From Teichococcus aerophilus (lineage in GTDB: Bacteria; Pseudomonadota; Alphaproteobacteria; Acetobacterales; Acetobacteraceae): a stretch of DNA of 64,000 bases. Both the position numbers and the translations under genes were made by a program. This document shows positions 35,271 to 41,025 of the stretch, one piece after another. The notes beneath the pieces are model-generated. The model saw nothing but the letters and a program-made list of their open reading frames with translations. It searched no databases and was not told the origin of the DNA. Positions within the stretch are counted from its first letter, which is position 1. The number at the start of each line of letters is the position of its first letter. Location of the stretch: contig NZ_JACTVA010000012.1 in NCBI RefSeq assembly GCF_014490485.1, positions 1 through 64,000 of the forward strand. Direction: 5' to 3'.

Positions 35271-36119
35271 TTAATCCGCCAGTTCGGCCAGGCCGCTATC
35301 CAGGACGATGGCGGCCCGCTCGGCCGCCGTGGCGCGGAAGGCGATGCGGTTGCCATTCCGCCAGAAGGAGAAGGCCAGAGTCTCCCCCGGATAGAGCGGG
35401 CCGGCGAAGCGCGCGGCGAAGCGGCGCAGCCGTGCCGGCTCCAACCCGCAGAACACGCGCAGCACTTCCGCACAGGCGATGCCGAAGGTGCAGGCGCCGT
35501 GCAGGATCGGCCGTTCGAACCCCACCTGGCGGGCCAGGGCCGGGTCCACATGCAGCGGGTTGCGGTCCCCCAACAGGCGGAACAGCAGCGCCTGATTGCA
35601 GGCGGTCTGGGCCTGGGAGGTAACGTCCGGCGCACCGTCCGGCACCTTCGCGAAGGTCGCCTGCTCGCCCACCGCGCCGCCAAAGCCGCCAGCGCCGCGC
35701 ACGAAGATCGTCGAGAGGATGGTGCAGGCGGGGCCGGCGCCCTGGCTCAGCACCGTTTCGGCAAAGACAAGCCCGGCCTTGCCGGCACCCTTGTCGTCCA
35801 GCCCGGCGATGCGGGTCTCCACCAGCGCTTCGCCCTCCGGCGCCAGGGGGGCGTGGAAGTGCAGGTCCAGCCCGCCATGCACCACCTGCTTCAGGTCGAT
35901 GCCCGCCGCGTCCAGCCAGGAATCGTCGAAGGCCAGCATGGTCGCCATGCTGGGGATGACGCGCTGCTCCCGCTCCCACACGAAGGGCAGGTCATCGGGC
36001 TCGCCACTGGCTGCCATGCCCACCGTCAGCGCGTACATCAGGCTGTCCCGCCCGGCATAAACCACGTTGCGCTGCGGGATGGAGAGGGCCATGAGCCCCA
36101 TGGGATCGAGCGGCATCAT
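35271..36119 (-). CDS. double-hotdog MaoC-type hydratase
   Basis: 282 residues with two hotdog halves. The second half carries the hydratase-2 motif LLGDRNPLHVDPALARQVGF followed by PILHGACTFG, with the Asp/His dyad of R-specific 2-enoyl-CoA hydratases (MFE-2/HTD2-like). The first half is a degenerate, non-catalytic domain. It hydrates 2-enoyl-CoA to (R)-3-hydroxyacyl-CoA. It is the first gene of the BKACE operon, reads away from iclR, and ends three bases before the molybdoenzyme start. Confidence 0.87.
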   Translation of the reverse strand: MMPLDPMGLMALSIPQRNVVYAGRDSLMYALTVGMAASGEPDDLPFVWEREQRVIPSMATMLAFDDSWLDAAGIDLKQVVHGGLDLHFHAPLAPEGEALVETRIAGLDDKGAGKAGLVFAETVLSQGAGPACTILSTIFVRGAGGFGGAVGEQATFAKVPDGAPDVTSQAQTACNQALLFRLLGDRNPLHVDPALARQVGFERPILHGACTFGIACAEVLRVFCGLEPARLRRFAARFAGPLYPGETLAFSFWRNGNRIAFRATAAERAAIVLDSGLAELAD

Positions 36120-36167
36120 CCGGCCTTATGCTGTGGCGGCAGGCGAAGCATGCAGCCAACCCATTCC

Positions 36168-36199
36168 ATTTGCAACGCCGTTCCTATATTTGAAACGGC
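36168..36199 (+). promoter_or_regulatory. three-half-site operator, site A (IclR/PcaU-like), in the iclR divergent region
   Basis: ATTTGCAAC, GCC, GTTCC, TAT, ATTTGAAAC, followed by GGC. It aligns without gaps with sites B and C. The inner part also gives a GCCGTT/AACGGC inverted repeat (36177-36199). It lies midway between the hydratase and iclR starts and so can control both, including autoregulation. Confidence 0.7.
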
Positions 36200-36226
36200 A
36201 TGCACGCTCTGCCCGAGGACCCGCCG

Positions 36227-36259
36227 ATGAACCGCCCCAGCCTGGCCCAGGCCGCCTGA
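36227..36259 (+). CDS. possible 10-residue leader peptide of iclR
   Basis: ATG with a GAGGA ribosome site seven bases upstream, ten codons (MNRPSLAQAA) and TGA seven bases before the iclR ATG. The iclR start itself has no ribosome-binding site, so iclR translation could depend on ribosomes ending here. It is out of frame with iclR. Confidence 0.35.
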   Translation: MNRPSLAQAA

Positions 36260-36266
36260 ACCGCCC

Positions 36267-37013
36267 ATGTCGGTCACGGTTGAAAAGGCGCTGCAATTGA
36301 TCGAGGCCCTGGCGGGGGCCAATGGCCCGGTCGGCGTCAGCCAACTCGGTCGGGACCTGCAGATCAACAAGAGTACGGTGTACCGCCTGCTGGATACGCT
36401 GGTGCGTCACGGTTACGCGCGCCAGGAAGAAGACGGCGCCCGCTACGCCCTGACGGTGAAGCTGTGGGAGATGGGCATCGGCGTCGTCCGCGGCCTCAGC
36501 CTGCCACGCGCCGCCCGCCCGCTGCTGGAACAGGCCGCTGAGGAAACCGGCGAGACCACCATGCTGGCCGTGGTCCAGGGGCGGGAAGCCTTGATCATCG
36601 ATAAGGTCGACTCGCGCCATCCGCTGCAGATCTTCTCCCCGCTCGGCGCCCGCCTGCCGATCGCCAACTCGGCGATGGGCCGGGTGCTGCTGGCCTTCCA
36701 GCCCGAACCGGTCATCGACGCCGCTGTCGAGGCCTTCGCCCCCCGCACCGAATTCGGCATCCAGACCCCGGCGCAACTGCGCAAGGACCTGGCACGCATC
36801 CGGGCCGAAGGCGCTTCCCAATCCTGCGACGAATGGCAGATCGGCATCGCCGGCGCCGCGGCACCCATCCGCGATGCGAGCGGCGTCGTGGCCGGCGCCT
36901 TCTGCATCACCGGGCCCACGGCGCGTCTGTGCGAGGACAAGCTCTCCGCCCTGCGCACGCGGTGCCTGGAGGCGAGCCGGACGATCTCCCAGTTGCTGGG
37001 GTATGCGGGGTGA
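36267..37013 (+). CDS. IclR-family transcriptional regulator
   Basis: 248 residues. An N-terminal winged helix (VEKALQLIEALAGANGPVGV, GRDLQINKSTVYRLLDTLVRHGY) and the IclR effector domain with GRVLLAFQPE and an FCITGP end. Family members respond to small organic acids and bind either palindromes or, in PcaU/PobR, three 10-bp half-sites. It is divergent from the BKACE operon. Site A lies between them, and matching sites precede the acyl-CoA dehydrogenase operon and the acyl-CoA ligase. I infer that this protein is the regulator of all three. Confidence 0.92.
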   Translation: MSVTVEKALQLIEALAGANGPVGVSQLGRDLQINKSTVYRLLDTLVRHGYARQEEDGARYALTVKLWEMGIGVVRGLSLPRAARPLLEQAAEETGETTMLAVVQGREALIIDKVDSRHPLQIFSPLGARLPIANSAMGRVLLAFQPEPVIDAAVEAFAPRTEFGIQTPAQLRKDLARIRAEGASQSCDEWQIGIAGAAAPIRDASGVVAGAFCITGPTARLCEDKLSALRTRCLEASRTISQLLGYAG

Positions 37014-37017
37014 CAGG

Positions 37018-37263
37018 GAAGGCCGGGGAAGGAATTCCCCGGGCCCCATCTTTTCTTTTTTCGAGTTTTTCCGGCTGTGGCTGTTGAGGGGGCGGGCCTG
37101 AAGAACGGCTGGGTGCGCCGGAGGTCCTAGACCTCCGGCGACTGACGGTTCAGCCTGTGGCCCATTATTAAAATCATCAATCAGCGTCCGCTCTCAGTCC
37201 TGCAGCGCTTCGCCAAACTCGCAGAAAAAAGAAGGGGTCCGGGGAATTCCTTCCCCGGCCTTC
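37018..37263. repeat. intergenic inverted-repeat element, copy 4 (best-preserved)
   Basis: 246 bp. The left arm GAAGGCCGGGGAAGGAATTC, then CCCGGGCCCC and a T-rich TCTTTTCTTTTTTCGAG, is mirrored by the right arm CTCGCAGAAAAAAGAAGGGG, then GGGGAATTCC and TTCCCCGGCCTTC. Each arm can also fold alone (CCGGGGAA-GGAA-TTCCCCGG, then T-rich), like an intrinsic terminator. The centre has a perfect 11-bp stem (CGCCGGAGGTC, CTA, GACCTCCGGCG; 37116-37140), then GACTGACGGTTCAGCC and GCGTCCGCTCTCAGTCCTG. It fills the gap between convergent iclR and the DUF6525-like gene, starting five bases after one stop and ending five before the other. It has no coding capacity. Confidence 0.8.
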
Positions 37264-37268
37264 CTCCC

Positions 37269-37610
37269 TCACCCCCGCAACGTGCTCGCCCGTGCGGCGA
37301 GGTGCGGGAAGGGCAGGCCATGCCGGCGTTGATAGTCGGTGGAAAAGGCATCCCGCTCCAGCGCCTCGCATTCGTCGAGGTAGCGAAGCAGCCGGCGCTC
37401 CGCCCGGGTGGAGGAGGCGTATTTCTGCCGCAGCTGGCGCCAGAGCAGCAGGGCGTTCACGGCCCAGCCATCGTAGGCGTGCTGGCTAAGCCGCTGGCGG
37501 ACGGCGGGCGGCAGCGCATCGAAGGCGGCCCAGTCGTCGCCCGGGTGACGGCGCCAGAGCGTGTCCCGCAGGGTGAGGTCGTTATCGCGTCGGGTGCGTA
37601 TGGCCAGCAT
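37269..37610 (-). CDS. DUF6525-like protein
   Basis: 113 residues. The segment LTLRDTLWRRHPGDDWAAFD followed by ALPPAVRQRLSQHA resembles the short DUF6525 proteins of alphaproteobacteria; the rest is helical and rich in Arg and Leu. Function unknown. I chose the ATG at 37610. No ribosome site precedes it: a perfect palindrome occupies 37612-37629 and a perfect -10 box TATAAT ends at 37630. The mRNA leader would be only about 12 bases. It lies downstream of the MarR gene in the same direction but seems to have its own promoter. Confidence 0.7.
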   Translation of the reverse strand: MLAIRTRRDNDLTLRDTLWRRHPGDDWAAFDALPPAVRQRLSQHAYDGWAVNALLLWRQLRQKYASSTRAERRLLRYLDECEALERDAFSTDYQRRHGLPFPHLAARASTLRG

Positions 37611-37611
37611 A

Positions 37612-37635
37612 GATATGTTATAACATATCATTATA
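37612..37635 (-). promoter_or_regulatory. TATAAT box and 18-bp palindrome at the start of the DUF6525-like gene
   Basis: On the minus strand TATAAT (37630-37635) is followed at once by GATATGTTATAACATATC, a perfect palindrome (37612-37629), then one base and the ATG. The predicted transcription start is inside the palindrome, a classic repressor position. The half-site GATAT recalls the MarR-region motif but is not identical. Confidence 0.6.
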
Positions 37636-37665
37636 AGCGTGGAAGCCCCGGCGAAGGGGCCGACG

Positions 37666-38118
37666 TCAGTCGCCGCGGCCAAGCTGCTGGTCCAGCGCTG
37701 CATTCATCGCCCGGAGCTGCTGGTTGAGGGCTTCGAGCTGTTGCATGTCCATCCCGGCGCTGTCGGACAGCGCCTCCCCCAGGCAGCGGCTGCGGGTGAA
37801 CAGGGCGCGGCCTTGCTCGGTCAGCCAGACCTGTACCTGGCGGTCATCCTCCTGGCTTCGCTGGCGGCGGACCAGGCCGGCCTGCTCCATCCGCTTCACC
37901 GGCGGGGTGATTGTGCTGGACTCCAGGGCCAGGCGGGATGCGATGGTGCCGATGGTGCGGCCGTCTTCCTCCCCCAGCACGTTGAGCACGAGGTACTGGG
38001 GATAGGTGATGCCCATCTCGTCCAGCATCGGCTTGTAGGTGCGGTTGATGGCCAGGTTGGTGCGGTAGAGCGTGAAGCAGATCTGATGGTCGAGGGGCAG
38101 GGGCTTGCGGGCTGCCAT
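37666..38118 (-). CDS. MarR-family regulator, OhrR-type
   Basis: 150 residues. The N-terminal LPLDHQICFTLYRTN places a Cys exactly where OhrR proteins have their peroxide-sensing cysteine, and the Tyr pair of the family is present (LYRTN, TYKPML). The winged helix contains TIGTIASRLALESSTITPPV and the wing RSQEDDRQV. OhrR-like repressors release DNA on oxidation by organic peroxides or hypochlorite. I chose the ATG at 38118, with GGAGCC upstream. It is divergent from the chloroperoxidase-like gene, and the gap contains repeated TATCGCGATA sites. Confidence 0.87.
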   Translation of the reverse strand: MAARKPLPLDHQICFTLYRTNLAINRTYKPMLDEMGITYPQYLVLNVLGEEDGRTIGTIASRLALESSTITPPVKRMEQAGLVRRQRSQEDDRQVQVWLTEQGRALFTRSRCLGEALSDSAGMDMQQLEALNQQLRAMNAALDQQLGRGD

Positions 38119-38135
38119 GGGCTGGCTCCGTGTTC

Positions 38136-38250
38136 CGATATCGTTGGCTGATGATACCACAATAAATGATATCGCGATAAGTTTCTGCTGGACAGTGAAG
38201 ACAGATACCGCCTAGGTTTCCGATATCGCGATAACAAATATCGCGATATC
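38136..38250. promoter_or_regulatory. repeated TATCGCGATA operators between marR and the hydrolase gene
   Basis: The perfect palindrome TATCGCGATA occurs at 38170-38179, 38224-38233 and 38239-38248, and a shorter CGATATCG at 38136-38143. The last two lie 15 bp apart, just upstream of the hydrolase gene; the first two flank the marR side. This fits autoregulation of marR and control of the hydrolase by the same dimer. Confidence 0.75.
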
Positions 38251-38263
38251 GACGAGGCTTCAG

Positions 38264-39244
38264 ATGCAATCCGCGCAGCACGGACCGGCCACGCCATCGC
38301 GCCGGGACATCCTGAGTACCAGCCTGGGGCTCGCCTGCCTGGCGGCCCTGCCATTCCCGTCCGCGCAGGCCGCGACGCCTGCGCCCGTATCCATTCCCAC
38401 CGGAGGCAAGACCATGAGCAGCAACACCATCACCACCCCCGACGGCACCCAGATCTTCTACAAGGACTGGGGCACCGGCCAGCCCATCGTGTTCCACCAC
38501 GGCTGGCCGCTGAGCGCCGATGACTGGGACGCGCAGATGCTGTTCTTCCTGTCCAAGGGCTACCGCGTCATTGCCCATGACCGCCGCGGCCATGGCCGTT
38601 CCAGCCAGACGGACAACGGCAATGACATGGACACCTACGCCGCCGATGTCGCCGCCCTGGCCGCGCATCTGGACCTGCGTGACGCCGTCCATATCGGCCA
38701 TTCCACCGGCGGTGGCGAAGTGGCCCGTTACGTCGCCCGCCACGGTGCTGGTCGGGTGGCCAAGGCCGTGCTGATCGGCGCCGTGCCGCCGGTGATGGTG
38801 AAGTCCGACAAGAACCCGGGCGGCCTGCCGATCGAGGTGTTCGACGGCTTCCGCGCCGCCCTGGCCGCCAACCGCGCCCAGTTCTTCCGTGACGTGCCCG
38901 CCGGCCCCTTCTACGGCTTCAACCGCCCTGGCGCCCAGGTGTCCGAAGGCGTCATCGCCAATTGGTGGCGGCAGGGCATGATGGGCGGCGCCAAGGCGCA
39001 TTACGACTGCATCAAGGCCTTCTCGGAAACCGACTTCACCGAGGACCTGAAGCAGATCAACGTGCCCGTGCTGGTCATGCACGGCGATGACGACCAGATC
39101 GTCCCCATCTCAGACTCCGCGCTGCTCTCGGCCAAGTTGCTGAAGCAGGCGACGCTGAAAGTCTATCCCGGCCTGCCGCACGGCATGTGCACCACCAACG
39201 CCGACACCATCAACGCGGACCTGCTGGCCTTCATCAAGGGCTGA
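38264..39244 (+). CDS. exported alpha/beta hydrolase, non-haem chloroperoxidase-like
   Basis: 326 residues. A Tat signal ([20 protein letters not shown]) precedes an alpha/beta-hydrolase domain that begins at about residue 50. [12 protein letters not shown] forms the oxyanion region, the nucleophile Ser is in [14 protein letters not shown], the acid in HGDDDQIVP and the catalytic His in GLPHGMC. This is the pattern of cofactor-free haloperoxidases/perhydrolases. Many relatives are cytoplasmic; here the signal peptide sends it to the periplasm. Divergence from an OhrR-type regulator suggests induction by peroxides or reactive chlorine species. Confidence 0.88.
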   Translation: MQSAQHGPATPSRRDILSTSLGLACLAALPFPSAQAATPAPVSIPTGGKTMSSNTITTPDGTQIFYKDWGTGQPIVFHHGWPLSADDWDAQMLFFLSKGYRVIAHDRRGHGRSSQTDNGNDMDTYAADVAALAAHLDLRDAVHIGHSTGGGEVARYVARHGAGRVAKAVLIGAVPPVMVKSDKNPGGLPIEVFDGFRAALAANRAQFFRDVPAGPFYGFNRPGAQVSEGVIANWWRQGMMGGAKAHYDCIKAFSETDFTEDLKQINVPVLVMHGDDDQIVPISDSALLSAKLLKQATLKVYPGLPHGMCTTNADTINADLLAFIKG

Positions 39245-39476
39245 GCATAACGGCCTGAGGTGACGGGCCCTGCAGGCCGCCCAACCAGACAAAGCCGAGA
39301 GCACGGCTACCGCAATCCCTCGCGGTTGCTGTGCCTCCAGCGAAACGTCTGCGCCGATCGTGCCGTAACCTCACATCGACGAGTTGCATGGCTTCGGCGG
39401 GCATGACTGCGATCTATTGATCCGCCCAGCACTGCCGATTTTGGTGGACTGCAGCGTCATTCGGTATTGACCGGGA
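39245..39476. other. gene-free interval before repeat copy 5
   Basis: About 230 bp after the hydrolase stop. No open frame with gene-like composition and no clear terminator were seen. With the repeat that follows it makes a 489-bp non-coding gap between convergent genes. Confidence 0.5.
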
Positions 39477-39722
39477 GAAGGCTGGGGAATGAATTCCTCA
39501 GGCCCCTTCTTTTCTTCTTGAAAATTAATCTTTGCGATTTGTTCCGAAAGCGGACGCTTTTGATGATATTTATATTGGGCCATGCAGGCTGAACCGTCAG
39601 TCGCCGGAGGTCCAGAACCTCCGGCGCACCTAGCCATCTCACAAGACGTCCTCTCAACGGCCACGCCCGAAAAACTCGAAAAAGCAAAAGAAGGGGTCCG
39701 GGGAATTCTTTCCCCGGCCTTC
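39477..39722. repeat. intergenic inverted-repeat element, copy 5 (opposite orientation)
   Basis: 246 bp, the same length as copy 4 but with the centre reversed: GGCTGAACCGTCAGTC precedes the stem CGCCGGAGGTcCAGAaCCTCCGGCG (near-perfect). Arms are GAAGGCTGGGGAATGAATTC at the left and GGGGAATTCTTTCCCCGG at the right. It lies between the convergent hydrolase and MBL genes. Independent orientation of an intact copy argues for movement rather than inheritance of one ancestral site. Confidence 0.78.
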
Positions 39723-39733
39723 ACTCTCCCCCT

Positions 39734-40732
39734 TCAGACGTGCCGGTACACCGCCACCCCATCCGCTCCGGCCTCGCGCACCACCGCGCCGATGCCCATC
39801 AGGCGGTGCAGATGCGCCATGCCCTCGCCCAGCACGAAGCTGATCTGGTTGTCTTCCATCACGCGGGGGAACAGCACGCGGGAGGCTTCGTAGGCGGTCA
39901 TCGGCGTGGCCAGGGCTTGGGCCAGGGTGCCCAGGCGTTCGGCGTGGTGTTCGTCCAGCCAGGCGATGCGGCTGTGCAGCCCGGTGAAGGGGTCGCCGTG
40001 GGAGGGCAGGACCAGCGTGTCTTCCGGCAGGTCAAGGAAGCTGTGGTTGCTGGTGAGGAAATCGGCCAGCGGGTCGCCTTCGATTTCCCAGCTCATCACG
40101 CCGATATAGGGGGAGATGCGCGGCAGGATCTGGTCGGCGCCGATCAGCACGCCAAGCTCGGCGCAGTAGAGGCAGACCATTTCCGGCGCATGGCCCTGGC
40201 CGACCTGCACCAGCCAGTCCCGCCCGCCGATGCGCAGCGTGTCACCGGCCCGCAGGCGCTGGAAGCTGGGGGGCAGGGGCGTCACCTCGGTCCGGAACAG
40301 CGGCTGGCGGTTCTCCAGGTATTCCAGGTAGGAGGCGGGCGCGCCGGCGCGGCGGCCGAGATCCTGTTGCTGCCGCATTAGCGTCTGCGGGTCCTCCGCC
40401 AACAGCATGCGGGAGAGCAGGTACTCGGTCCGGCTCATCAGCAGCGGGGCGTGCCATCGGTCGCACATCCAACCGGCCAGGCCGACATGGTCGTAGTGGA
40501 AATGCGTGGCCAGCATGCGCGTGACCGGCACGCCGCCGAGCGTGCTGGCGAAGATGCTGTCCCACAGCGCCTGGGCGCCGGGCACGTTGGCGCCGGCATC
40601 GATCAGCAGCCAGCCATCGCCGTCGCGCAGCAGCCAGCAATTCACGTGGTGCGGCGGGAAGGGCAGCGGCATGCGGACCCAGCGCATGTCGGGCAGGATG
40701 GCGGTTGTCTCGCCAGGCAGGGGTGGCTGCAT
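39734..40732 (-). CDS. metallo-beta-lactamase-fold hydrolase
   Basis: 332 residues. The binuclear metal motif THFHYDH is at residues 76-82, with further ligands in VGQGHAPE, LIGADQ and LPSHGDP. The C-terminal helical extension resembles glyoxalase II-like and LACTB2-like hydrolases. It probably hydrolyses a thioester or ester; the substrate is unknown. It is a single gene with its own promoter, facing the chloroperoxidase-like gene across repeat copy 5. Confidence 0.85.
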   Translation of the reverse strand: MQPPLPGETTAILPDMRWVRMPLPFPPHHVNCWLLRDGDGWLLIDAGANVPGAQALWDSIFASTLGGVPVTRMLATHFHYDHVGLAGWMCDRWHAPLLMSRTEYLLSRMLLAEDPQTLMRQQQDLGRRAGAPASYLEYLENRQPLFRTEVTPLPPSFQRLRAGDTLRIGGRDWLVQVGQGHAPEMVCLYCAELGVLIGADQILPRISPYIGVMSWEIEGDPLADFLTSNHSFLDLPEDTLVLPSHGDPFTGLHSRIAWLDEHHAERLGTLAQALATPMTAYEASRVLFPRVMEDNQISFVLGEGMAHLHRLMGIGAVVREAGADGVAVYRHV

Positions 40733-41025
40733 CGTCTATGTCCGCTGCGGTTCTCCACGCTGGCGTAGCTTTTGCGGCGGCGCTTGGCCACCGGGCTTGC
40801 GCGGGTGGCGCCGCGATTTAAGGCCGGGTTCTGCCCGGTGAAAACCACAGTCGCAGGCGGCCACAGGCATGATCGCGGCTGATTGATAGGCGCCTGCTCG
40901 GGCTCACGGTGCCTTGAAGGGGCGGTTGTCTGGACAAAGGTCCGGCACCGACGAACAAGTTCCGCCACGGTTCCTGGCACCCCGGCCCGGCCACCGCTTG
41001 CTGCCCACCCTGCGCGGAGAGGCCC

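Noticed and set aside
33651-36230. 859-codon open frame on the plus strand
   Set aside because: Opposite the molybdoenzyme and hydratase genes, which have clear family motifs; the frame itself has none.
39245-39476. Transposase remnant beside repeat copy 5
   Set aside because: A short frame reading IDELHGFGGHDCDLLIRP was examined, but a stop codon precedes it immediately and nothing in it could be matched to a transposase.
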